Notes: generated by a model from the sequence alone, not told the origin. DNA of 64,000 nt from Paenibacillus mucilaginosus 3016 (GCF_000250655.1 NC_016935.1:1382001-1446000), one strand, 5' to 3'. Counted from the first letter of the stretch, positions 14,757 through 24,071 are shown. Made by a program: numbers and translations.

Positions 14757-14843
14757 GATTAAGCTATAGGTTAGCGCAATAACCAGGGAGCAGATCGCCG
14801 CGCGGCAGCTGCTCCCTTCTTCATTGAAGCAACGGCAGTTTAG
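14757..14843 (+). repeat. Cassette-type dispersed repeat, copy C10
   Basis: GATTAAGCTATAGGTTAGCGCAATAA (small hairpin shortened), CCAGGGAGCAGATC-GCCGCGCGGC-AGCTGCTCCC, then TTCATTGAAGCAACGGCAGTTTAG. Confidence 0.85.
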
Positions 14844-14946
14844 CCAAATTTTCTAAATTGTTCAAGAAGACGCAACTTATTTGTGCACAAATAGTTGCGA
14901 TGCGATATTAGTGGTATTTTATAATTGGGTTGAAAGGAGGGATTCG

Positions 14947-15861
14947 ATGGATTGGCTTGAACGGATGAACCGGGCGATGGACTATATCGAATCAAACTTG
15001 GCTGGGGAGATTGAGCTGAGTGAAGTTGCGCGTAGAGCATGCTGTTCGTCTCATCAGTTCCAAAGGATGTTCTCATTCATTACCAATGTAACACTGGCAG
15101 AATATATTCGGCGCCGAAAGCTCACCCTTGCCGCACTCGAATTGAAGAATAGCGAGGCGTCCAGAGTGATCGATATCGCCATGAAATACGGCTACGAGTC
15201 CCCGGTTTCATTCGCGCGAGCTTTTCAATCGCTTCATGGGATCACGCCGGCAATGGCTCGCCAAGACGGCATTGCTCTTAAAGCCTATCCGCGCCTCTCC
15301 TTCCTGATTACGATCAAAGGAGTAGATGCGATGAATTATCGTATTGAAACGAAGGAATCATTCGAGGTATTCGGTATGGAGCGAGTTTTCCGCAGCGATG
15401 GAAGTGGGGATCCACCGAACACGCCGGAACAATTCTGGCAGCAATCCCACGCCAATGGCGAAGTTGAGAGACTTGCTGCTAACGCCGGAGACTTGCCCCG
15501 TTTTGTAAGCCAAGATTTATACAAAGTACATGGGATTTGCAGTTACAAACATACAGGACACGATACTTTCCCTTATATGATCTGTGCCTTTAAAAGCGGG
15601 ACCAGCAACGCAAACGGTTATTCAACCATCATGATTCCCGCACAAACATGGGCGATCTTCCCTTCGGAACCAATTGCTTGGGATGCATTCGGTGGAACCA
15701 TGGAGACGTTGTATCGACGATTTTATGCGGAATGGCTCCCAACATCAGGCTATGAGCAGGTGGATGAAATAGAATTGCAAGTTTGCGGCGAAAGAGCGGG
15801 GCTTTATTCCATTGAACTATGGTTCGCCGTAAGGAAATCTAATGCACGATTACAACTTTGA
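14947..15861 (+). CDS. AraC-family regulator with GyrI-like effector domain
   Basis: 304 residues. The N-terminal AraC HTH (about 1-110) shows MDYIESNLAGEIELSEVARRACCSSHQFQRMF and the second helix-turn-helix IDIAMKYGYESPVSFARAFQSLHGITP. The rest (about 125-304) matches the GyrI-like/effector-binding fold with YRIETKESFEVFGMERVF and a C-terminal YEQVDEIELQVCGE. Such regulators sense small hydrophobic or cationic molecules and activate nearby or distant genes. ATG 14947 follows AAAGGAGG by 7 bases. The next gene (RidA-like) starts 60 bases later on the same strand and may be its target, inferred from position only. Confidence 0.9.
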   Translation: MDWLERMNRAMDYIESNLAGEIELSEVARRACCSSHQFQRMFSFITNVTLAEYIRRRKLTLAALELKNSEASRVIDIAMKYGYESPVSFARAFQSLHGITPAMARQDGIALKAYPRLSFLITIKGVDAMNYRIETKESFEVFGMERVFRSDGSGDPPNTPEQFWQQSHANGEVERLAANAGDLPRFVSQDLYKVHGICSYKHTGHDTFPYMICAFKSGTSNANGYSTIMIPAQTWAIFPSEPIAWDAFGGTMETLYRRFYAEWLPTSGYEQVDEIELQVCGERAGLYSIELWFAVRKSNARLQL

Positions 15862-15920
15862 GCACGAATCTTAATATGCTTGAATGGTAGTAGAATATGG
15901 GTAATAAGGGAGATGGAAGA

Positions 15921-16301
15921 ATGCTAAGAAAATTCAACCCTCCAGGAATGGGCTCCTCAAACATGTATCACCAAGGTGTTGAGATTACGTCTTTCCAACG
16001 TATGCTGTTCATCTCAGGTCAAGTAGGTGTAGGTTCGGACGGAGCTCCCGGCAAAGATATTCGGCAACAAACGGAGCTCGCGATTAATAATTTATACAAC
16101 ATTCTTGCCGCTGCAGATATGGATGCAAACGACATCGTCAAAACCACAATCTATTTAACGGATGAAAATCTGCTCGGTGCCTTCATGGAGGCTGGTGCAT
16201 CGTCCTTGCCTAGCGCTCCCCCTGCGACGACGTTAGTTATTGTCAAAGCGCTCGCTTCGCCGGATTTGCTCATTGAGATCGAAGCCGTTGCAGCGAAGTA
16301 A
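15921..16301 (+). CDS. RidA/YjgF-family protein lacking the catalytic arginine
   Basis: 126 residues, the usual length. Family marks are QMLFISGQVGVGSDGAPG, ELAINNLYNILAAADMDANDIVKTTIYLTD and DLLIEIEAVAAK. True RidA deaminases, which hydrolyse reactive enamines from threonine dehydratase, need an Arg in the PAR segment. Here the matching stretch reads SAPPATTLVIV, with Thr in that place, so this is more likely one of the Rid subfamilies without deaminase activity. ATG 15921 follows AAGGGAGATGG; an upstream ATG at 15897 is possible. Repeat C11 follows. Confidence 0.87.
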   Translation: MLRKFNPPGMGSSNMYHQGVEITSFQRMLFISGQVGVGSDGAPGKDIRQQTELAINNLYNILAAADMDANDIVKTTIYLTDENLLGAFMEAGASSLPSAPPATTLVIVKALASPDLLIEIEAVAAK

Positions 16302-16369
16302 TGTTTCTATTACACCTATATTCCCAAGTAACAGGGAAGGAAAACAAGCAGGGGGCAGAGTGCAGCGTT

Positions 16370-16441
16370 CATTGAGCTACGAGGAAGTTAGCGAAAATAA
16401 CCAGGGAGCAGACCGCCGCGCGGCAGCTGCTCCCTGATTCG
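16370..16441 (+). repeat. Cassette-type dispersed repeat, copy C11 (last of the array)
   Basis: CATTGAGCTACGAGGAAGTTAGCG, then CCAGGGAGCAGACC-GCCGCGCGGC-AGCTGCTCCCTG. The right direct-repeat end is missing. After it the sequence changes to the carbohydrate locus. Confidence 0.8.
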
Positions 16442-16605
16442 CGTTTTGACATTCTGGTGTTTCTTCATAAGGCATTTTGAGGGCTTATCCACTTGCTGGT
16501 AGCGGGCCAATTTTGTGGAATATCAAACCACTCCATTTGGTTTTCTTGTATCTTATTCAAGTTGTGTTTTACAACATTACACGTCATGTTTTATGTCCGA
16601 TTTAT

Positions 16606-16634
16606 TTTAATGAGCTTAATATTTTTGCTACAAT
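16606..16634 (+). promoter_or_regulatory. Possible promoter of the AraC membrane regulator
   Basis: TTTAAT, 17 bases, TACAAT (16629-16634) in the AT-rich 300-bp gap before the regulator. The -35 is poor. Nothing else was seen in 16442-16743. Confidence 0.25.
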
Positions 16635-16743
16635 GACCATACTATTAAATCTTCTATGATTTGAGTCTTGTATGATTTATCATAAGATGCAAAGGAAAAT
16701 CCATAAAAAAGTACAGAATATAGACATAGACGGGGGGCTGACA

Positions 16744-19071
16744 ATGATAAGGATAATCAGAGGTATTCCGTTGAAAAATTCGGTATTGGTGAAAACGATT
16801 TTTTTTCATTCTATGCTCGTTCTGATTTTGGTTAGTTTAGTTTCGTTTTTCATGATGAATATCGTCTCCAGAGGCTTAACCAAGGAAGCCAAAGCATCAG
16901 TTGATACAATGACAGAGCAAGCTTACCACACGGCTGACGTGCTTTTGAGGTCTACCTATTACTACTTCGGGCAGCTTTATACGAATGATATGGAGATATT
17001 TAATGCGATGTACGGGGATGAATTTACCGGCATGCAATCCAAGCGGATCCGGGATAAGCTCGTGGATTTAAAAGCAGCTAATCCCTTAATAGAATCAGTT
17101 TATATCTATAACATGAATCATGACATCGTCTTTTCCTCCGAAAGCACCCAGAACACGGTAGATTCCTTCTACGACAACGGGATGACCGAACTGTTAAAAC
17201 AAGGACAGAAAATGGGCAACCGAGGAGTTTTTATTCCAAGAAGGGAACGGTTCTCTTCTAATAATACTCCAGTAGACATGAATTTGTTATCGATCGTTTA
17301 TACACAGTTTAAACAGGATGGAGCTTCAGATGGGGCGCTGGTTGTTAACTTGAATCAACAAACGCTTCAAGAGCTTATAAATAAGGCAGGGCAGGGAATA
17401 TCACGGCAATCGATGATTATCAATCAGCAAGGTATGGTGCTTTCCCATTCGGACCCACAATTTCTCATGAAAAGTATTGCGGATGAACGTTATATCGATG
17501 AGATTTTGCATTCCGAACATACAAGGGGACAAATCAGTGTTTCGATCAAAGGGGATAACTATTTGGTCGCCTATTTGAAATCCGATCAACTAGGGTGGAT
17601 CGCAATCAGTATGGTGGAGGAAAACAGCGTTTTGGGGACCGTAATCATGGTTCAGCGGTTTATCCTCTGTATTACAGGTCTATTTATCATTATCGCAATT
17701 GTAAGTGCTATTCTCTCCATTCGGTCGATCTATATACCCGTTCGGAATTTGGCAAGAAAAATAGGGGGAAGTTCGACCAAACCTTTGCATTCACCGCATG
17801 CGAACGAGTATGAAATGATCGAATCATGGATTTCCCATCAAGAAGAACGGGTGCAGGATTTGCAGAGCAGCATCTCAAGATACAGCGATGCCGGCAAGAA
17901 GGAGCTGCTCAAAGAGGTTATTCTTGGAGTGTTTAAGGAAACCCCTGCTAATCTTAAGCGTTCTCATAACCTTGGAATCCTTCTTGACGGCGGACCTTAT
18001 CTGGCTGCCGCAATTCGAATCGATAATTATTATTCCTTAAGCAACAGATTTCAACTTGAAGATCTGGCGCTGTTTAAGTATGCGATTATGAATATTGCTG
18101 ACGAAACTATGCGGCCTTACGGTACTGCGGAGCTATTCGAATACAGCGATGATACGATCGCTGTTCTAATAAACTTGGCTGAGGGGCAATCTCATCATGC
18201 CGATGCTTATCATAAAGCATTCAACGAAGTGCTGGGAAATATCACGGAATATCTCCCCTTTTCCGTAACCATATCCTTTGGTACTGTTGTACACAGTCTG
18301 GTGCAGGTGACTTATTCTTGGAGCCAGGCTTGTCAGGCGGCGCAATACAGGATTGTTCACGGGACGGGAACGGTAATCGCTTATGAGCCGGAGATGTCGC
18401 AGCGGATGCCGGCGGATGAATACCCCTACCAATTGGAAAAGATGATTACGGATCAGATGAAGACGGGAAACAAAAGGAAGCATCGTACGCTTGTAGACGA
18501 GTTTTTCGAAACGATATCGAAGTATCAATATGAAGAGATCATTCAGTACCTGTCCCAAATGGTGATAATGTCGGAACGTGTTGCGAAGGTGATTACAGAT
18601 GATGATGAGTTGCTGCACATGGATCTGTCCTCATTATCGGAATCCTTGCGTCAATGGGATACATTAGCCCATATCAAGGAAGAGTACATTAGAATTTGTG
18701 AGAAGATCATGGATTTCCGGGATAATGATTTTTCATTACGAGGTGTCAAGGTTGTCGATAAGGTGAAGGAGTACATCCACACGGAATACAGCAACCCGGA
18801 TCTAACCATTGACGACCTGGTAAAGCAAACCGGAATGACCAAAAACCATGTCCGAAAAATTTTCAACGATCTATGTGGAGAGACCATAAGTCAATATCTC
18901 AGCAATTACCGTTTTGAGAAAGCCAAGGAACTGCTGATCCAAACCGACTATTCCGCGGCTAGGATCAGCGAGATGGTCGGCATAGCAAATTCCAACTACT
19001 TTTATGTCTCGTTCAAGAAGTACGCTGGCAAGTCGCCGCAGCATTACCGAATGGAGCATCGATTGAATTAA
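16744..19071 (+). CDS. Membrane-bound AraC-family regulator (YesS-like)
   Basis: 775 residues. A transmembrane helix near residues 15-40 (VLILVSLVSFFMMNIV) is followed by an extracellular Cache-like sensor with VYIYNMNHDIVFSSE, then a second helix around 295-325 (FILCITGLFIIIAIVSAIL), a HAMP-like linker and a cytoplasmic segment. The C-terminal AraC HTH (about 680-775) shows LTIDDLVKQTGMTKNHVRKIF and AARISEMVGIANSNYFYVSFKKYAGKSPQHYR. Such proteins sense a carbohydrate outside and activate the adjacent uptake genes. ATG 16744 lies just after GGGGGGCTGA; a longer frame to 16672 lacks a ribosome site. It precedes a solute-binding lipoprotein gene by 32 bases and probably controls the locus up to 34.6 kb. 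Confidence 0.9.
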   Translation: MIRIIRGIPLKNSVLVKTIFFHSMLVLILVSLVSFFMMNIVSRGLTKEAKASVDTMTEQAYHTADVLLRSTYYYFGQLYTNDMEIFNAMYGDEFTGMQSKRIRDKLVDLKAANPLIESVYIYNMNHDIVFSSESTQNTVDSFYDNGMTELLKQGQKMGNRGVFIPRRERFSSNNTPVDMNLLSIVYTQFKQDGASDGALVVNLNQQTLQELINKAGQGISRQSMIINQQGMVLSHSDPQFLMKSIADERYIDEILHSEHTRGQISVSIKGDNYLVAYLKSDQLGWIAISMVEENSVLGTVIMVQRFILCITGLFIIIAIVSAILSIRSIYIPVRNLARKIGGSSTKPLHSPHANEYEMIESWISHQEERVQDLQSSISRYSDAGKKELLKEVILGVFKETPANLKRSHNLGILLDGGPYLAAAIRIDNYYSLSNRFQLEDLALFKYAIMNIADETMRPYGTAELFEYSDDTIAVLINLAEGQSHHADAYHKAFNEVLGNITEYLPFSVTISFGTVVHSLVQVTYSWSQACQAAQYRIVHGTGTVIAYEPEMSQRMPADEYPYQLEKMITDQMKTGNKRKHRTLVDEFFETISKYQYEEIIQYLSQMVIMSERVAKVITDDDELLHMDLSSLSESLRQWDTLAHIKEEYIRICEKIMDFRDNDFSLRGVKVVDKVKEYIHTEYSNPDLTIDDLVKQTGMTKNHVRKIFNDLCGETISQYLSNYRFEKAKELLIQTDYSAARISEMVGIANSNYFYVSFKKYAGKSPQHYRMEHRLN

Positions 19072-19103
19072 TGGTAATCAAATGGAAAGGAGGAAATTGC
19101 AAC

Positions 19104-20750
19104 ATGAGAAGAAAACTGATCAAGAACGCGACCTTATTGATGGCTTCTGCAACAATGATGCTATCCGTTGCAGCTTGCTTCAAAAGTAAGGAAGATGCTG
19201 GAGCTTCAACTGCTCCGAGCTCCGATGCTTCCACAGCTTCAAGTGCATCGTCTACGCCACCGTCACCTGTAACATTGAAATTACTGTTCCTGCAATCAAA
19301 GCCGGCAGAGATGGATAAGGTGTTGGCCGAGTTCGAGAAGCGCACCAAGGATACACTGAATACCAAGCTCGATATCGAGTTTACCGGCGATCTGGCGCTG
19401 AAGCTTGGACTGAAGATGGCCGCCGGCGAAGAAGTGGACTTGTCGTTCGACTATCTTGGCAACGGCACCTTGTATCAGAATATTGCAAAGGGGTACTATC
19501 AGCCACTTGAAAAGTATTTCAACAATGATGCATACCCGGGATTGAAGAAAGCGTTTCCGCCGGAACTCATTGAAGCCAATAAAGTTAACGGCCATCTTTA
19601 CAGCATACCAATGACGGAGGCTTGGCAGATTCCGGGCGTCATTTTTTACCGCAAGGACTTGCGCGAGAAATATGGCTTGCAACCGATCAAGACCATGGCA
19701 GAGTTCCAGGTGTTCATGGATAAGGTGAGGGAGCAAGACCCGAAGCTGGTTCCTCTGGCTGTTCGCAATACTCGCGGCTTTGCCAATGGTGTAATGTTCG
19801 CTAATGAAGAGGTACAGAAGAACATTCGCACCAACCCGTACTTCATCTCCGGTACAGGCGTGAATTTCAGCGTGATTCTCTCCGATGACGGCAAAAAGGT
19901 ACTAGGTGCAGTAACATTGGGCGACCCGGCATCGGATTATGCAAACCTCCCGGCTCCGTATAATAAACAGGATTACCTGTACCAATACCTGGATAAGTAT
20001 GTTCAATGGAACAAATACCTTGAGAAAGATGTTTTGGCTCAGAAGAACCCCGGATCGCTGTTCGATTCCGGCAAAGCCGCAGCACATGAATGGAATATAA
20101 GAGGGATGGCTGACGTTAAGAAAACGATCCAAAAAGCTATTCCCGGCGCAGATATCGAGTACTTCGTCTATAACACCAAAGTCGCGCATCTTCAGCCCCA
20201 AGCTCTCGGAACCAACTATATCCCGTACAACCACGCTGTCGTTCCGGTTACGTCCAAAAATGTTGACCGTACGATGAAAGTTTTGGATTGGATTTTCAGC
20301 AGCCAGGAAAACAACGATCTGTTCACCTGGGGAATCGAAGGCGAGCACTGGACCAAGGTAGGAGATCATGGCTATTCGCGTACGGATGATCAAGCTAAGA
20401 AATACAGCTTCCCGTGGTATGAATTGTCAATGAATTCGATGTATGAACGCACGAATGCTGATACGGATCCGTATGCGAAAAAGGTGCTCCAATTTGTAAA
20501 AACGAATGACGCGTATTATACGCTGCCTCTGGCCCAATTTGTATTTGACGCAACGCCAGTAAAGACTGAAATTGCCAAAGTATCTCCCAAGCTTGAAGAA
20601 TACAAACCTCTCTTCGTCACAGGCTCCGACAAGAACTGGAGAGAATCGGCTGCGAAGATGAACAAGGAACTTCGCGGGTTGGGAATGGAGAAGATCCGCG
20701 CAGAGTTGGTCAAGCAAATCCAGGCGTATCTTGATAAAGGCGGTAAGTAA
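19104..20750 (+). CDS. Extracellular solute-binding lipoprotein (LplA/YtcQ-like), locus copy 1
   Basis: 548 residues with signal peptide MRRKLIKNATLLMASATMML and lipobox SVAAC, then a Ser/Ala-rich spacer and a family 1 sugar-binding fold. The C-terminal part, ENNDLFTWGIEG... to PVKTEIAKVSPKLEEY, is the DUF3502-type tail common in this long subtype. It delivers an oligosaccharide to an LplB/LplC-type permease pair; the nearest pair is at 24072-25951. The paralogue at 26007-27605 shares the whole layout. ATG follows AAAGGAGG. An IS1182-like insertion now separates it from the rest of the operon. Confidence 0.92.
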   Translation: MRRKLIKNATLLMASATMMLSVAACFKSKEDAGASTAPSSDASTASSASSTPPSPVTLKLLFLQSKPAEMDKVLAEFEKRTKDTLNTKLDIEFTGDLALKLGLKMAAGEEVDLSFDYLGNGTLYQNIAKGYYQPLEKYFNNDAYPGLKKAFPPELIEANKVNGHLYSIPMTEAWQIPGVIFYRKDLREKYGLQPIKTMAEFQVFMDKVREQDPKLVPLAVRNTRGFANGVMFANEEVQKNIRTNPYFISGTGVNFSVILSDDGKKVLGAVTLGDPASDYANLPAPYNKQDYLYQYLDKYVQWNKYLEKDVLAQKNPGSLFDSGKAAAHEWNIRGMADVKKTIQKAIPGADIEYFVYNTKVAHLQPQALGTNYIPYNHAVVPVTSKNVDRTMKVLDWIFSSQENNDLFTWGIEGEHWTKVGDHGYSRTDDQAKKYSFPWYELSMNSMYERTNADTDPYAKKVLQFVKTNDAYYTLPLAQFVFDATPVKTEIAKVSPKLEEYKPLFVTGSDKNWRESAAKMNKELRGLGMEKIRAELVKQIQAYLDKGGK

Positions 20751-20810
20751 TCCTGTAACCGTCACTGAGCCGCACGATCAGTCCGGAAATGAATAAAAAA
20801 GGTTCAGTAA

Positions 20811-20840
20811 GAGGGGAAGGCATTACGCCTTCCTCAGGTT
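20811..20840 (+). terminator. Intrinsic terminator after binding protein 1
   Basis: GGGGAAGGC, loop ATTAC, GCCTTCCTC. A 23-base copy of the same palindrome occurs at 22388-22410 on the other side of the insertion element. Confidence 0.6.
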
Positions 20841-22387
20841 GTTTGAAAATGCGGTTTTTAGCAGGTTAGAACGGCACCTATGGTTAAAAGTACCTCTTCT
20901 TGATGCATCAAATTACAATCGCCCTCTACTTTGCCTTCTTGGCAAGGTGGAGGGCGATTTTCTTTATGTTCTGTGCCGCTGCGGTCATCAGTGCCTGTTC
21001 CCGGACTTTTTCCTTGCCACGAAACCGGCAATAGCGAAGCCCATGGAGCTCTTTGGCATCCGCGAAGCTTCGCTCTATGGTCTGGTACCGCAGGCGGTAC
21101 AGATATTTACCTGATCGGCTAAGCCGGTTAAGACGCACCCACTCTTTGCTGTCTTCCCAGACATGGCGGGTGATGACCTTCTGTGTGTTTTGGGATCGGG
21201 TGCACGTCTCCAGCAGCGGACAAGTTTTGCAATGACTGGGGTTTGACTTATATTCGCGGTAGCCGTCCCGGTTCGTAGTGGAGTACTTCAGTTCTTGCTT
21301 GCCGGGGCATACATAAACATTTTTCTCCGCATCATACGTAAACTGCCACTTCTTCATAAGTCCTTTGACAGGGGAGAAAGACCAATGCCCAATGACGGCA
21401 AACACGTTCATGTCGTGAACTTCTTTGCAAATATAAGATGTCAAATAACCGGCATTCAGTGCTACAGCCTCCAGTGTTTCGCCAAATCCACAATTTGGAC
21501 CTGGTGTTTGAGCCGCTCGATGTAAGGAATCGAATCATGCACGTTCCCAGGGGTAACATGAACGTCCGTAATGATGTTGTATTTATGGTCTACCGTACGA
21601 TGATTAAAAGAAGCCTTCCGGCTTACCGTCCCGAACCATAAAGCCGCTCTCTGGGCCGGTTGTGCTAATCTTGACCTCCTTGGTCTTTGCCACCACCTCC
21701 TTCTCTTGTAATGGCTTTTTTCCATGCTTCCTCCGGTCTTCGTTGATGGCGTTGTCCAAGTCCTCGATGTATTCCTTGGGCGAACATTCTACCACTTGCT
21801 TGTTAAGCTTACGTTTATTGGCGTTGGCTTTAAGATGAGTAGAGTCCGTGATGAGTACGCGGCCGGCTACCATGCGGTGTTCCATAGCTACACGAACGAC
21901 ATGGTCGAAGAGCTCTTGGAATACTTCTTTGCCTTCAAAGCGATTATTCCGGTTCGCTGTGGTCGGGTGCTTTTTTGGAGAGACCAATGCCCAGAAACCA
22001 GCGGTAGGCAATATTCAGATTGATTTCCTGTTCCGACCGGCGCTCCGAGCGAATCCCGTAAAGATACCCGATGAGCAGCATCTTAAAAAGCATAACGGGA
22101 AGGATGGAAGGCCGGCCGTGTGTTTGGCTGTAATAAGGGCGAACCAGCTCTGTAATAAAGGAAAAGTCTATATGTTTTTGGATATGCCGCAGCAGATGAT
22201 TGTCCGGCACCATATGCTCAATACAAATAAGCTCATAGTCCAATTGAGGCTCAGGCTGATAAGTATATAACAAGAAGAACACCTACTTTCTGCTAAACTC
22301 TTTACCGATATTATACTATATTAACGCATTGTCGTATTAAACTAAATAGATGAAAAGAAAGACTGTTGAAAGATTCTCAACAGTCAG
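20836..22387 (-). mobile_element. IS1182-like insertion sequence flanked by a duplicated terminator palindrome
   Basis: The element is bounded by two copies of GGGGAAGGCATTACGCCTTCCTC (20813-20835 and 22388-22410), consistent with insertion into the terminator of the binding-protein gene. The ends read inward as TGTTTGAAAAT on the left and TGTTGAGAAT on the right (complement), a weak terminal inverted repeat. The right end also has a hairpin GACTGTTGA / TCAACAGTC. Exact ends are inferred. Confidence 0.6.
20926..22282 (-). pseudogene. IS1182-family DDE transposase, frameshifted
   Basis: Read on the minus strand, the N-terminal piece (22282-21944: YQPEPQLDYELICIEHMVPDNHLLR, HGRPSILPVMLFKMLLIGYLYGI) continues in another frame with [20 protein letters not shown] and [16 protein letters not shown], then [26 protein letters not shown], then [12 protein letters not shown] and the C-terminal [24 protein letters not shown] and [24 protein letters not shown]. 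These are the DDE landmarks of the family (D in ITDSTH, D in TDVHVTPG, E in [10 protein letters not shown]). At least three frame changes are needed, near 22000, 21610 and 21460, so it is inactive. A hairpin with complementary GCCCTC/GAGGGC arms (20928-20957) overlaps its 3' end. Confidence 0.85.
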
Positions 22388-22418
22388 GGGGAAGGCATTA
22401 CGCCTTCCTCTTTTCATT
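22388..22418 (+). terminator. Second copy of the duplicated terminator
   Basis: GGGGAAGGCATTACGCCTTCCTC followed by TTTTCATTTTTT. This is the copy with the proper T-tract, so it probably keeps the original right flank of the interrupted site. Confidence 0.6.
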
Positions 22419-22542
22419 TTTTACATATGCGATATTTCATTCGAAGGACGTCCTTTCTCATTTCCTGAAATCATTGGAATCATGCGTGATTGCAGTGTTT
22501 GAAAGAGTTCGATCACAGTGTTCGTAATATATTAAAGTAGTC

Positions 22543-22556
22543 TGAAAGCGCTGTTT
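22543..22556 (+). promoter_or_regulatory. Probable cre site (CcpA) upstream of the GH28-like gene
   Basis: TGAAAGCGCTGTTT fits the cre pattern TGWAANCGNTNWCA at 12 of 14 positions. It lies about 70 bases before the start codon, a usual place for carbon catabolite repression. Confidence 0.45.
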
Positions 22557-22613
22557 TTATGCATACTGAAAACATCGAGAAGAGATTATCTTGTTAAAGT
22601 GAGGAAAAAATTG

Positions 22614-24071
22614 ATGAGCTTTTTAAAGATTTGGGAGGCGCCCGAAGGGGCGGTAGGCCGGGATGATTTTGAGGTTAGCGTCCGCATTCCGGGGGAGAGC
22701 TGGCAGCCACTCTTCGTATATGAAGCGAAGGTGGACATGCACAATGTCAGACAGGCATCCATGACCTATTTCGACATGGAAGGAACGGTGGAGGTCCGGG
22801 TCGAGAGCCGGAAGGGACCGGTTCATCAAACGGTTATCCGCCCCCTCTCGAAGCAAATTCCGTTCGAGGTGGAAGGAGCGGTTGTTACCTTCCGTTTGAA
22901 TGAACCTTGTAAGCTGTCCATAGAAGTGAACGGGGACCGCTTCGGCAATCTTCATCTTTTCGCGAATGCTCCGGAGGAGAATCCGCCGGAACAGGACGCC
23001 CCGAACGTGCTGTTCCTGAAGCCTGCCATCCATCGGATGGATGATATTTATCGGTTGGCCGACAATCCGAAGGAGCCCGGGGGGGCGGCGCCGGAAGTGA
23101 TCTATTTTGGGCCGGGGATGCACTATCTGGAGGAGACAATCTTCCGCATCCCGTCCGGGAAAACCGTCTATATCGCCGGCGGTGCCATTGTGGTTGGCTC
23201 CCTCGTCTGTGATCATGTACAGAATGTTACCATCCGTGGCAGAGGGGTATTGTATTTAGCTGACTTCCACCGGTTTTCTGCGTTCCGGGGTGTCCGAATC
23301 CACTTCTCGCAACATATTACCGTGGAAGGGATCGTGCTGCTGGACCCGCCTCACTACAGCATCTATATCGGCAAGTCCGAGCATATCCGGATCCGCAACT
23401 TCAAATCCTTCAGCACGCGGGGATGGTGCGACGGCATCGACATGATGGCTAGCTCCTATATTGAGATCGAGGATGTGTTCCTGCGGACGTCCGACGATTG
23501 TATTGCCGTATACGGAAGCCGTTGGGATTATAAAGGGGATTCACGCTGCGTAAGTGTCAAAGACTCCATCCTCTGGGCTGACGTCGCTCATGCGATGAAT
23601 ATCGGCGGACATGGGGACTACCGTCGGGGAGGTGACTTGATCGAGGATATCCAGTTCAGCAATATCGATATTTTGGAGCATCATGAGCCCCAGCCCGGTT
23701 ATTGGGGGGCCATGAATATTAATGTCGGCGATAATAACACAGTGCGGAACGTCACCTATGACAACATCCGTGTGGAGGATTTTGAGCTGGGCCAGCTGCT
23801 GGACATCCGTGTGGTGTGGAACGAGAAATATAACCCTGTTGCCGGTAAACGTATTGAGAACATTCATTTCCGGAATGTGACCTATAATGGCAGGAATGAA
23901 AACATAAACCGAATATACGGGTTTGACCGTGAACGGAGTGTGGAAGGGGTCACCTTTACCAATTTGCGGGTCAATGGCGAGTTGATTTTGAGTGCGGAGC
24001 AGGGGAATTTTGAGATCAATGAGTTTGTATCCGGCATTCAGTTCCGTAAAGAAGAAGGAAGGAGGATATAA
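22614..24071 (+). CDS. GH28-like polygalacturonase-family beta-helix protein
   Basis: 485 residues. The C-terminal two thirds form the right-handed beta-helix of the GH28 superfamily, with catalytic-type motifs CDGID (Asp273), SDDC (Asp294, Asp295) and IGGHGD (His333), corresponding to the NTDG, DDC and GHG sites of polygalacturonases. The first 140 residues form an extra beta-sandwich-like domain. No signal peptide is present, so the enzyme acts in the cytoplasm on imported oligosaccharides. ATG 22614 follows GTGAGG by 9 bases; a GTG at 22599 is possible. The permease gene starts on the base after its stop codon. It probably removes galacturonic acid or a related sugar from a pectin-like or other acidic glycan; the exact substrate is unknown. 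Confidence 0.85.
   Translation: MSFLKIWEAPEGAVGRDDFEVSVRIPGESWQPLFVYEAKVDMHNVRQASMTYFDMEGTVEVRVESRKGPVHQTVIRPLSKQIPFEVEGAVVTFRLNEPCKLSIEVNGDRFGNLHLFANAPEENPPEQDAPNVLFLKPAIHRMDDIYRLADNPKEPGGAAPEVIYFGPGMHYLEETIFRIPSGKTVYIAGGAIVVGSLVCDHVQNVTIRGRGVLYLADFHRFSAFRGVRIHFSQHITVEGIVLLDPPHYSIYIGKSEHIRIRNFKSFSTRGWCDGIDMMASSYIEIEDVFLRTSDDCIAVYGSRWDYKGDSRCVSVKDSILWADVAHAMNIGGHGDYRRGGDLIEDIQFSNIDILEHHEPQPGYWGAMNINVGDNNTVRNVTYDNIRVEDFELGQLLDIRVVWNEKYNPVAGKRIENIHFRNVTYNGRNENINRIYGFDRERSVEGVTFTNLRVNGELILSAEQGNFEINEFVSGIQFRKEEGRRI

Noticed and set aside
7813..16441. Identification of the dispersed repeats as integron attC sites
   Set aside because: The ends are direct rather than inverted repeats, the paired GTTRRRY/RYYYAAC core is not found, and no integron integrase is present in the window; only the layout is alike.
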